Shown: positions 27,309 to 37,737 of the stretch, in pieces
Numbering within the stretch: position 1 is the stretch's first letter
Layout of the letters: each line of letters opens with the position of its first letter
Assembly (NCBI RefSeq): GCF_029227915.1
Contig: NC_079885.1
Location: 992,001 to 1,056,000, forward strand
DNA from: Hydractinia symbiolongicarpus
Taxonomy: Eukaryota; Cnidaria; Hydrozoa; Anthoathecata; Hydractiniidae
Reading direction: 5' to 3'
Length of the DNA stretch: 64,000 nt
Notes under the pieces: model-generated
What the model was told of the DNA's origin: nothing
The model's database searches: none
The model's input: only the letters and a program-made list of their open reading frames with translations
Position numbers and translations under genes: made by a program

Positions 27309-29520
27309 AAAACGCATAAGACTTGTAGTTTTCAAAAATGTTTTCATTTTTTATGAGACGCTGAATAAAAGAAGTTTAATCGCCGGCAAACGAAAACCCG
27401 CGATTTCCCGTAAATCCCGGGCTTGGCCCGTATAGTCAAAAGTATACAAAGAAAGTACCCAGGGAGTAAACTCATTTGCCGAACGATTTTTTATATTATT
27501 TTTTTACCACTAAACGCATGAGTCTTGTAGTTTTCAAAAATATTTTCATATTTGATGGGACGCTGAATAAAAGAAGTTTAATCGCCGGCAAACGAAAATC
27601 CGCGATTTCCCGTAAATCCCGGACTCGGCCCGTATAGTCAAAAGTATACAAAGAAAGTACCCAGGGAGTAAACTCATTTCCCGAACGAATTTTTAAATTA
27701 CTTTTTCACCACTAAAACGCATGAGACTTGTAGTTTTTAAAAATTTTTTCATTTTTGATGAGACGCTGAATAAAAGAAGTTTAATCGCCGGCAAACGAAA
27801 ACCTGCGATTTCCCGTAAATCCCGGGCTTGGCACGTATAGTCGAATGTATACAAAGAAAGTACCTTGTGAGTAAACTCATTTCCAGAACGATTTTTTAAA
27901 CTATTTTTTCACCACTAAAACGCATAAGACTTGTAGTTTTTAAAAATGTTTTCATTTTTGATGAGACGCTGAATAAAAGAAGTTTAATCTCCGGCAAACG
28001 AAAACCCGCGATTTCCCGTAAATCCCGGCTTGGCCCGTATAGTCAAAAGTATACAAAGAAAGTACCCAGGAAGTAAACTCATTTCCCGAACGATTTTTTA
28101 AATTATTTTTTCACCACTAAAACGCACGAGACTTGTAGTTTTCAAAAATATTTTCATTTTTGATGAGACGCTGAATAAAAGCAGTTTAATCGCCGGCAAA
28201 CGAAAACATGCGATTTCCCTAAATCCCGGACTCGGCCCGTATAGTCAAAAGTATACAAAGAAAGTACCCAGGGAGTAAACTCATTTCCAGAACGATTTTT
28301 TAAATTATTTTTTCACCACTAAAACGCATAAGACTTGTAGTTTTCAAAAGTGTTTTCATTTTTGATGAGACGCTGAATAAAAGAAGTTTAATCGCCGGCA
28401 AACGAAAACCCGCGATTTCCCGTAAATCCCGGGCTTGGCCCGTATAGTCAAAAGTATACAAAGAAAGTACCCAGGGAGTAAACTCATTTGCCGAACGATT
28501 TTTTATATTATTTTTTTACCACTAAACGCATGAGTCTTGTAGTTTTCAAAAATATTTTCATATTTGATGGGACGCTGAATAAAAGAAGTTTAATCGCCGG
28601 CAAACGAAAATCCGCGATTTCCAGTAAATCCCGGACTCGGCCCGTATAGTCAAAAGTATACAAAGAAAGTACCCAGGGAGTAAACTCATTTCCCGAACGT
28701 TTTTTTAAATTAAATTTTCACCACTAAAACGCATGAGACTTGTAGTTTTCAAGAATGTTTTCATTTTTGATGAGACGCTGAATAAAAGAAGTTTAATCGC
28801 CGGCAAACGAAAACCCGCCATTTCCCGTACACCCTGGACTCGGCCCGTGTAGTCAAAAGTATACAAAGAAAGTACCCAGGGAGTAAACTCATTTCCCGAA
28901 CGATTTTTTAAATTATTTTTTCACCACTGAAACGCACGAGACTTGTAGTTTTCAAAAATATTTTCATTTTTGATGAGACGCTGAATAAAAGCAGTTTAAT
29001 CGCCGGCAAAGGAAAACGTGCGATATCCCTAAATCCCGGACTCGGCCCGTATAGTCAAAAGTATACAAAGAAAGTACCCAGGGAGTAAACTCATTTCCAG
29101 AACGATTTTTTAAATTATTTTTTCACCACTAAAACGCATAAGACTTGTAGTTTTTAAAAATGTTTTCATTTTTGATGAGACGCTGAATAAAAGAAGTTTA
29201 ATCGCCGGCAAACGAAAACCCGCGATTTCCCGTAAATCCCGAGCTTGGCCCGTATAGTCAAAAGTATACAAAGAAAGTACCCAGGGAGTAAACTCATTTC
29301 CCGAACGATTTTTTATATTATTTTTTTACCACTAAACGCATGAGTCTTGTAGTTTTCAAAAATATTTTCATATTTGATGGGACGCTGAATAAAAGAAGTT
29401 TAATCGCCGGCAAACGAAAATCCGCGATTTCCCGTAAATCCCGGACTCGGCCCGTATAGTCAAAAGTATACAAAGAAAGTACCCAGGGAGTAAACTCATT
29501 TCCCGAACGATTTTTTAAAT
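27309..29520. repeat. Domain I monomers repeating a four-monomer motif
   Basis: The order ataag (cccggcttgg), cacgag (agcag), ataag (tcatttgccg or cccg, ttatatt), gtcttg (catatttgatggg) appears from 26,905, again from 27,917 (offset 1,012) and, more diverged, from about 28,930. The copies at 27,309 and 28,321 share tcatttgccgaacg. The stretch contains only satellite. Confidence 0.75.
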
Positions 29521-30570
29521 TATTTTTTCACCACTAAAACGCATGAGACTTGTAGTTTTCAAAAATGTTTTCATTTTTGATGAGACGCTGAATAAAAGCA
29601 GTTTAATCGCCGGCAAACGAAAACCCGCGATTTGCCGTAAATCCCGGGCTTGGCCGGTATAATCAAAAGTATACAAAGAAAGTACCCAGGGAGTAAACTC
29701 ATTTCCCGAACGATTTTTTATATTATTTTTTACCACTAAACGCATGAGACTTGTAGTTTTCAAAAATATTTTCATATTTGATGGGACGCTGAATAAAAGA
29801 AGTTTAATCGCCGGCAAACGAAAATCCGCGATTTCCCGTAAATCCCGGACTCGGCCCGTATAGTCAAAAGTATACAAAGAAAGTACCCAGGGAGTAAACT
29901 CATTTCCCGAACGATTTTTTAAATTATTTTTTCACCACTAAAACGCATGAGACTTGAAGTTTTCAAAAATGTTTTCATTTTTGATGAGACGCTTAATGAA
30001 AGAGGTTTAGTCGCCGGCAAACGAAATCTCGCGTTTTCCCGTAAATCCGGGGCTTGGCCCGTATAGTCGAATGTATACAAAGAAAGTACCCAGGGAGTAA
30101 ACTCATTTCCCGAACGATTTTTTAAATTTTTTTTTCACCACTAAAACGCATGAGACTTGTAGTTTTTAAAAATGTTTTCATTTTTGATGAGACGCTAAAT
30201 AAAAGAAGTTTAATCGCCGGCAAACGAAAACACGCGATTTCCCGTAAGTCCCGGCTTGGCCCGTATAGTCAAAAGTATACATAGAAAGTACCCAGGGAGT
30301 AAACTAATTTCCCGAACGATTTTTTAAATTATTTTTTCACCACTAAAACGCATGAGACTTGTAGTTTTTAAAAATGTTTTCATTTTCTATGAGACGCTGA
30401 ATAAAAGAAGTTTAATCGCCGGCAAACGAAAACCCGCGAGTTCCCGTAAATCCCGGGTTTGGCCCGTATAGTCAAAAGTATACAAAGAAAGTACCCAGGG
30501 AGTAAACTCATTTCCCGAACGATTTTTTAAATTATTTTTTCACTACTAAAACGCATGAGACTTGTAGTTT

Positions 30571-30592
30571 TCAAAAATGTTTTCATTTTTGA
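30571..30592. other. Perfect inverted repeat in the monomer (9-bp arms, TTTT loop)
   Basis: The arm tcaaaaatg is followed by tttt and then catttttga, its exact reverse complement, so a 9-bp stem with a 4-nt loop is possible. It recurs in most monomers that read ttttcaaaaatg. Frequent variants weaken it: ttttaaaaatg removes the outer two pairs, caagaatg puts a mismatch in the stem, and the domain I form caaaaatattttcatatttg disrupts it. Short dyads are a known recurrent property of centromeric satellites; a role here is inference. Confidence 0.8.
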
Positions 30593-30635
30593 TGAGACGC
30601 TGAATAAAAGAAGTTTAATCGCCGGCAAACGAAAA

Positions 30636-30669
30636 CCCGCGATTTCCCGTAAATCCCGGGCTTGGCCCG
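30636..30669. other. Four CCCG motifs at ~10-bp spacing in the GC-rich core
   Basis: In the reference monomer CCCG starts at monomer positions 89, 99, 108 and 119, spacings of 10, 9 and 11 bp; a fifth lies at 170. The four would face the same side of the helix. The commonest variants in this core are cctgcgattt for cccgcgattt, tccctaaat for tcccgtaaat, and ggactcgg for gggcttgg. The first two remove one CCCG each and the third keeps it. No binding protein can be named. Confidence 0.6.
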
Positions 30670-30721
30670 TATAGTCAAAAGTATACAAAGAAAGTACCCA
30701 GGGAGTAAACTCATTTCCCGA

Positions 30722-30750
30722 ACGATTTTTTAAATTATTTTTTCACCACT
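30722..30750. other. T-rich monomer end and junction
   Basis: After cgaacg each monomer runs into attttttaaattattttt before ccact. It is the most A/T-rich part of the unit and varies in length and sequence: aaattttttttt with cttaatg-type monomers, tatattattttttt with catatttgatggg-type monomers, aaattatatttt and aagttattattt in domain IV, and aaattactttt in parts of domain I. Such T tracts disfavour nucleosomes and may set nucleosome phase, one per monomer, but that is inference. Confidence 0.6.
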
Positions 30751-32372
30751 AAAACGCATGAGACTTGTAGTTTTCAAAAATGTTTTCATTTTTGATAAGA
30801 CGCTTAATGAAAGACGTTTAATCGCCGGCAAACAAAATACCGCGTTTTCCCGTAAATCCGGGGCTTGGCCCGTATAGTCGAATGTATACAAAGAAAGTAC
30901 CTAGGGAGTAAACTCATTTCCCGAACGATTTTTTAAATTTTTTTTTCACCACTAAAACGCATGAGACTTGTAGTTTTCAAAAATGTTTTCATTTTTGATG
31001 AGACGCTTAATGAAAGAGGTTTAATCGCCGGCAAACAAAATACCGCGTTTTCCCGTAAATCCCGGCTTGGCCCGTATAGTCAAAAGTATACATAGAAAGT
31101 ACCCAGAGAGTAAACTCATTTCCCGAACGATTTTTTAAATTATTTTTTCACCACTAAAACGCATGAGACTTGTAGTTTTTAAAAATGTTTTCATTTTCGA
31201 TGAGACGCTGAATAAAAGAAGTTTAATCGCCGGCAAACGAAAACCCGCGATTTCCCGTAAATCCCGGGCTTGGCACGTATAGTCGAATGTATACAAAGAA
31301 AGTACCCTGTGAGTAAACTCATTTCCAGAACGATTTTTTAAATTTTTTTTTCACTACTAAAACGCATGAGACTTGTAGTTTTCAAAAATGTTTTCATTTT
31401 TGATGAGACGCTTAATGAAAGACGTTTAATCGCCGGCAAACAAAATACCGCGTTTTCCCGTAAATCCGCGGCTTGGCCCGTATAGTCGAATGTATACAAA
31501 GAAAGTACCTAGGGAGTAAACTCATTTCCCGAAGGTTTTTTTAAATTTTTTTTTCACCACTAAAACGCATGAGACTTGTAGTTTTCAAAAATGTTTTCAT
31601 TTTTGATGAGACGCTTAATGAAAGAGGTTTAATCGCCGGCAAACAAAATACCGCGTTTTCCCGTAAATCCCGGCTTGGCCCGTATAGTAAAAAGTATACA
31701 TAGAAAGTACCCAGGGAGTAAACTCATTTCCCGAACGATTTTTTAAATTATTTTTTCACCACTAAAACGCATAAGACTTGTAGTTTTTAAAAATGTTTTC
31801 ATTTTCGATGAGACGCTGAATAAAAGAAGTTTAATCGCCGGCAAACGAAAACCCGCGATTTCCCGTAAATCCCGGGCTTGGCACGTATAGTCGAATGTAT
31901 ACAAAGAAAGTACCCTGTGAGTAAACTCATTTCCAGAACGATTTTTTAAATTCTTTTTTCACTACTAAAACGCATGAGACTTGTAGTTTTCAAAAATGTT
32001 TTCATTTTTGATGAGACGCTGAATAAAAGAAGTTTAATCGCCGGCAAACGAAAACCCGCGATTTCCCGTAAATCCCGGGCTTGGCCCGTATAGTCAAAAG
32101 AATACAAAGAAAGTACCCAGGGAGTAAACTCATTTCCCAAACGATTTTTTAAATTATTATTTCACCACTGAAACGCATAAGACTTGTAGTTTTCAAGAAT
32201 GTTTTCATTTTTGATGAGACGCTGAATAAAAGCAGTTTAATCGCCGGCAAACAAAAACCCGCGATTTCCCGTAAATCCCGGGCTTGGCACGTATAGTCGA
32301 ATGTATACAAAGAAAGTACCCTGTGAGTAAACTCATTTCCAGAACGATTTTTTAAATTATTTTTTCACCACT

Positions 32373-32563
32373 AAAACGCATAAGACTTGTAGTTTTTAAA
32401 ATTGTTTTCATTTTTGATGAGACGCTGAATAAAAGAAGTTTAATCGCCGGCAAACGAAAACCCGCGATTTCCCGTAAATCCCGGCTTGGTCCGTATAGTC
32501 AAAAGTATACATAGGGAGTAAACTCATTTCCCAAACGATTTTTTAAATTATTTTTTCACCACT
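32373..32563 (+). repeat. 191-bp monomer with 11-bp deletion (one of seven)
   Basis: The sequence reads gtatacatagggagtaaac where the parent form reads gtatacatagaaagtacccagggag, an 11-bp deletion that could have arisen between the two ag/gg stretches. A further base is lost in cccggcttgg, giving 191 bp. Other copies start at 33,692, 35,100, 36,419, 41,185, 42,592 and 44,202, all within domain II. They share one origin and mark the higher-order unit. Confidence 0.9.
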
Positions 32564-33577
32564 AAAACGCATGAGACTTGTAGTTTTTAAAAATGTTTTC
32601 TTTTTCGATGAGACGCTGAATAAAAGAAGTTTAATCGCCGGCAAACGAAATCCCGCGATTTCCCGTAAATCCCGGGCTTGGCCCGTATAGTCAAAAGTAT
32701 ACAAAGAAAGTACCCAGAGAGTAAACTCATTTCCCGAACGATTTTTTAAGTTATTTTTTCACCACTAAAACGCATAAGACTTGTAGTTTTTAAAAATGTT
32801 TTCACTTTTGATGAGACGCTGAATAAAAGAAGTTTAATCGCCGACAAACGAAAACCCGCGATTTCCCGTAAATCCCGGCTTGGCCCGTATAGTCAAAAGT
32901 ATACATAGAAAGTACCCAGGGAGTAAACTCATTTCCCGAACGATTTTTTAAATTATTTTTTCACCACTAAAACGCATGAGACTTGTAGTTTTTAAAAATG
33001 TTTTCATTTTCGATGAGACGCTGAATAAAAGAAGTTTAATCGCCGGCAAACGAAAACCCGCAATTTCCCGTAAATCCCGGGCTTGGCCCGTATAGTCAAA
33101 AGTATACAAAGAAAGTACCCAGGGAGTAAACTCATTTCCCGAACGATTTTTTAAATTATTTTTTCACTACTAAAACGCATGAGACTTGTAGTTTTCAAAA
33201 ATGTTTTCATTTTTGATGAGACGCTGAATAAAAGAAGTTTAATCGCCGGCAAACGAAAACCCGCGATTTCCCGTAAATCCCGGGCTTGGCCCGTATAGTC
33301 AAAAGTATACAAAGAAAGTACCCAGGGAGTAAACTCATTTCCCAAACGATTTTTTAAATTATTATTTTACCACTGAAACGCATAAGACTTGTAGTTTTCA
33401 AGAATGTTTTCATTTTTGATGAGACGCTGAATAAAAGCAGTTTAATTGCCGGCAAACGAAAACCCGCGATTTCCCGTAAATCCCGGGCTTGGCACGTATA
33501 GTCGAATGTATACAAAGAAAGTACCCTGTGAGTAAACTCATTTCCAGAACGATTTTTTAAATTTTTTTTTCACCACT

Positions 33578-33691
33578 ACGCGTTTTCCCGTAAATCCGGG
33601 GCTTGGCCCGTATAGTCAAATGTATACAAAGAAAGTACCCAGGGAGTAAACTCATTTCCCGAACGATTTTTTAAATTTTTTTTTCACCACT
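33578..33691 (+). repeat. Truncated 114-bp monomer (one of three)
   Basis: After ttcaccacta the sequence jumps directly to cgcgttttcccgtaaatcc, losing about 89 bp that include the inverted repeat and the cgccggc core. Identical truncations lie at 36,305-36,418 and 37,624-37,737, spaced 2,727 and 1,319 bp, so a single event was then multiplied with its unit. What remains resembles the cttaatgaaag/cgcgttttcccg monomer class. Confidence 0.92.
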
Positions 33692-36600
33692 AAAACGCAT
33701 GAGACTTGTAGTTTTTAAAAATGTTTTCATTTTTGATGAGACGCTGAATAAAAGCAGTTTAATCGCCGGCAAACGAAAACCCGCGATTTCCCGTAAATCC
33801 CGGCTTGGTCCGTATAGTCAAAAGTATACATAGGGAGTAAACTCATTTCCCAAACGATTTTTTAAATTATTTTTTCACCACTAAAACGCATGAGACTTGT
33901 AGTTTTTAAAAATGTTTTCTTTTTCGATGAGACGCTGAATAAAAGAAGTTTAATCGCCGGCAAACGAAATCCCGCGATTTCCCGTAAATCCCGGGCTTGG
34001 CCCGTATAGTCAAAAGTATACAAAGAAAGTACCCAGAGAGTAAACTCATTTCCCGAACGATTTTTTAAGTTATTTTTTCACCACTAAAACGCATAAGACT
34101 TGTAGTTTTTAAAAATGTTTTCACTTTTGATGAGACGCTGAATAAAAGAAGTTTAATCGCCGACAAACGAAAACCCGCGATTTCCCGTAAATCCCGGCTT
34201 GGCCCGTATAGTCAAAAGTATACATAGAAAGTACCCAGGGAGTAAACTCATTTCCCGAACGATTTTTTAAATTATTTTTTCACCACTAAAACGCATGAGA
34301 CTTGTAGTTTTTAAAAATGTTTTCATTTTCGATGAGACGCTGAATAAAAGAAGTTTAATCGCCGGCAAACGAAAACCCGCAATTTCCCGTAAATCCCGGG
34401 CTTGGCCCGTATAGTCAAAAGTATACAAAGAAAGTACCCAGGGAGTAAACTCATTTCCCGAACGATTTTTTAAATTATTTTTTCACTACTAAAACGCATG
34501 AGACTTGTAGTTTTCAAAAATGTTTTCATTTTTGATGAGACGCTGAATAAAAGAAGTTTAATCGCCGGCAAACGAAAACCCGCGATTTCCCGTAAATCCC
34601 GGGCTTGGCACGTATAGTCGAATGTATACAAAGAAAGTACCCTGTGAGTAAACTCATTTCCAGAACGATTTTTTAAATTCTTTTTTCACTACTAAAACGC
34701 ATGAGACTTGTAGTTTTCAAAAATGTTTTCATTTTTGATGAGACGCTGAATAAAAGAAGTTTAATCGCCGGCAAACGAAAACCCGCGATTTCCCGTAAAT
34801 CCCGGGCTTGGCCCGTATAGTCAAAAGAATACAAAGAAAGTACCCAGGGAGTAAACTCATTTCCCAAACGATTTTTTAAATTATTATTTCACCACTGAAA
34901 CGCATAAGACTTGTAGTTTTCAAGAATGTTTTCATTTTTGATGAGACGCTGAATAAAAGCAGTTTAATCGCCGGCAAACAAAAACCCGCGATTTCCCGTA
35001 AATCCCGGGCTTGGCACGTATAGTCGAATGTATACAAAGAAAGTACCCTGTGAGTAAACTCATTTCCAGAACGATTTTTTAAATTATTTTTTCACCACTA
35101 AAACGCATAAGACTTGTAGTTTTTAAAATTGTTTTCATTTTTGATGAGACGCTGAATAAAAGAAGTTTAATCGCCGGCAAACGAAAACCCGCGATTTCCC
35201 GTAAATCCCGGCTTGGTCCGTATAGTCAAAAGTATACATAGGGAGTAAACTCATTTCCCAAACGATTTTTTAAATTATTTTTTCACCACTAAAACGCATG
35301 AGACTTGTAGTTTTTAAAAATGTTTTCATTTTTGATGAGACGCTGAATAAAAGAAGTTTAATCGCCGGCAAACGAAATCCCGCGATTTCCCGTAAATCCC
35401 GGGCTTGGCCCGTATAGTCAAAAGTATACAAAGAAAGTACCCAGAGAGTAAACTCATTTCCCGAACGATTTTTTAAGTTATTTTTTCACCACTAAAACGC
35501 ATAAGACTTGTAGTTTTTAAAAATGTTTTCACTTTTGATGAGACGCTGAATAAAAGAAGTTTAATCGCCGACAAACGAAAACCCGCGATTTCCCGTAAAT
35601 CCCGGCTTGGCCCGTATAGTCAAAAGTATACATAGAAAGTACCCAGGGAGTAAACTCATTTCCCGAACGATTTTTTAAATTATTTTTTCACCACTAAAAC
35701 GCATGAGACTTGTAGTTTTTAAAAATGTTTTCATTTTCGATGAGACGCTGAATAAAAGAAGTTTAATCGCCGGCAAACGAAAACCCGCAATTTCCCGTAA
35801 ATCCCGGGCTTGGCCCGTATAGTCAAAAGTATACAAAGAAAGTACCCAGGGAGTAAACTCATTTCCCGAACGATTTTTTAAATTATTTTTTCACTACTAA
35901 AACGCATGAGACTTGTAGTTTTCAAAAATGTTTTCATTTTTGATGAGACGCTGAATAAAAGAAGTTTAATCGCCGGCAAACGAAAACCCGCGATTTCCCG
36001 TAAATCCCGGGCTTGGCCCGTATAGTCAAAAGTATACAAAGAAAGTACCCAGGGAGTAAACTCATTTCCCAAACGATTTTTTAAATTATTATTTTACCAC
36101 TGAAACGCATAAGACTTGTAGTTTTCAAGAATGTTTTCATTTTTGATGAGACGCTGAATAAAAGCAGTTTAATTGCCGGCAAACGAAAACCCGCGATTTC
36201 CCGTAAATCCCGGGCTTGGCACGTATAGTCGAATGTATACAAAGAAAGTACCCTGTGAGTAAACTCATTTCCAGAACGATTTTTTAAATTTTTTTTTCAC
36301 CACTACGCGTTTTCCCGTAAATCCGGGGCTTGGCCCGTATAGTCAAATGTATACAAAGAAAGTACCCAGGGAGTAAACTCATTTCCCGAACGATTTTTTA
36401 AATTTTTTTTTCACCACTAAAACGCATGAGACTTGTAGTTTTTAAAAATGTTTTCATTTTTGATGAGACGCTGAATAAAAGCAGTTTAATCGCCGGCAAA
36501 CGAAAACCCGCGATTTCCCGTAAATCCCGGCTTGGTCCGTATAGTCAAAAGTATACATAGGGAGTAAACTCATTTCCCAAACGATTTTTTAAATTATTTT

Positions 36601-37737
36601 TTCACCACTAAAACGCATGAGACTTGTAGTTTTTAAAAATGTTTTCTTTTTCGATGAGACGCTGAATAAAAGAAGTTTAATCGCCGGCAAACGAAATCCC
36701 GCGATTTCCCGTAAATCCCGGGCTTGGCCCGTATAGTCAAAAGTATACAAAGAAAGTACCCAGAGAGTAAACTCATTTCCCGAACGATTTTTTAAGTTAT
36801 TTTTTCACCACTAAAACGCATAAGACTTGTAGTTTTTAAAAATGTTTTCACTTTTGATGAGACGCTGAATAAAAGAAGTTTAATCGCCGACAAACGAAAA
36901 CCCGCGATTTCCCGTAAATCCCGGCTTGGCCCGTATAGTCAAAAGTATACATAGAAAGTACCCAGGGAGTAAACTCATTTCCCGAACGATTTTTTAAATT
37001 ATTTTTTCACCACTAAAACGCATGAGACTTGTAGTTTTTAAAAATGTTTTCATTTTCGATGAGACGCTGAATAAAAGAAGTTTAATCGCCGGCAAACGAA
37101 AACCCGCAATTTCCCGTAAATCCCGGGCTTGGCCCGTATAGTCAAAAGTATACAAAGAAAGTACCCAGGGAGTAAACTCATTTCCCGAACGATTTTTTAA
37201 ATTATTTTTTCACTACTAAAACGCATGAGACTTGTAGTTTTCAAAAATGTTTTCATTTTTGATGAGACGCTGAATAAAAGAAGTTTAATCGCCGGCAAAC
37301 GAAAACCCGCGATTTCCCGTAAATCCCGGGCTTGGCCCGTATAGTCAAAAGTATACAAAGAAAGTACCCAGGGAGTAAACTCATTTCCCAAACGATTTTT
37401 TAAATTATTATTTTACCACTGAAACGCATAAGACTTGTAGTTTTCAAGAATGTTTTCATTTTTGATGAGACGCTGAATAAAAGCAGTTTAATTGCCGGCA
37501 AACGAAAACCCGCGATTTCCCGTAAATCCCGGGCTTGGCACGTATAGTCGAATATATACAAAGAAAGTACCCTGTGAGTAAACTCATTTCCAGAACGATT
37601 TTTTAAATTTTTTTTTCACCACTACGCGTTTTCCCGTAAATCCGGGGCTTGGCCCGTATAGTCAAATGTATACAAAGAAAGTACCCAGGGAGTAAACTCA
37701 TTTCCCGAACGATTTTTTAAATTTTTTTTTCACCACT

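Larger units (their letters stand above)
1..30200. repeat. Domain I: heterogeneous 202/203-bp monomers
   Basis: This part is marked by frequent one-base indels (cccggcttgg, tccctaaatccc, cttggccgtat), so spacing alternates between 202 and 203 bp. Monomers beginning aaaacgcataag are abundant here and in domain II but nearly absent afterwards. A distinct subtype has tatattattttttt before the junction, then gcatgagtcttg or gcatgagacttg, then catatttgatggg; it occurs from about 1.8 kb to 29.8 kb with a single later copy near 37.95 kb. Monomers with cttaatgaaagagg also recur. No gene is present. Confidence 0.85.
29520..30750. repeat. Left copy of a block repeated 8.2 kb away
   Basis: Rare changes recur in order at offset about 8,203: tttgccgtaaatcccggg at 29,631 and 37,833, gacttgaagttttc at 29,951 and 38,154, gaaagaggtttagtcgcc shortly after each, gctaaataaaagaag, then cattttctatgag versus cattttccatgag with cccgggtttggcccg. 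The block marks the start of domain II and brackets the 1.3-1.4-kb units that follow. Confidence 0.85.
30548..30750 (+). repeat. Reference monomer (exact 203-bp majority sequence)
   Basis: This copy carries the majority base at essentially every position and serves as a type unit. Hand count gives 41 C and 36 G in 203 bp (38% GC) and 12 CpG, against about 7.3 expected from composition. Layout by monomer position: an inverted repeat at 24-45; a GC-rich core at 71-122 with gccggc, cgcg and cccggg; gtatac around 134-139; and a nearly pure A/T stretch at 178-196. The motif atgagac occurs twice (about 8-14 and 45-51), a faint trace of internal redundancy. The choice of monomer start is arbitrary. 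Confidence 0.9.
31764..37737. repeat. Nested higher-order repeat: units of 1319 (A) and 1408 bp (B)
   Basis: Monomer starts give units A1 32,564-33,882 (1319 bp), B 33,883-35,290 (1408 bp), A2 35,291-36,609 (1319 bp) and a partial A3 from 36,610; a partial B precedes A1 from 31,764. A has five full monomers, one of 114 bp and one of 191 bp; B has six full monomers and one of 191 bp. A1+B repeats as a 2,727-bp super-unit: acatagggag at 32,509 and 35,236, then 33,828 and 36,555. Copies look nearly identical by eye. Confidence 0.92.

Noticed and set aside
30588-30640. Hammerhead-ribozyme-like core (ttgatgag ... cgaaaa), as found in some satellites
   Set aside because: The essential C of CTGATGA is T, the bases after gatgag cannot form stem II with those before cgaaa, and no matching cleavage-site stem is seen.
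30548-30750. Promoter-like or terminator-like motifs (tataat-like strings, T runs after a dyad)
   Set aside because: A/T-rich strings and the dyad followed by T's occur in every monomer by composition. Without genes or transcription data, calling them regulatory sites is unsupported.
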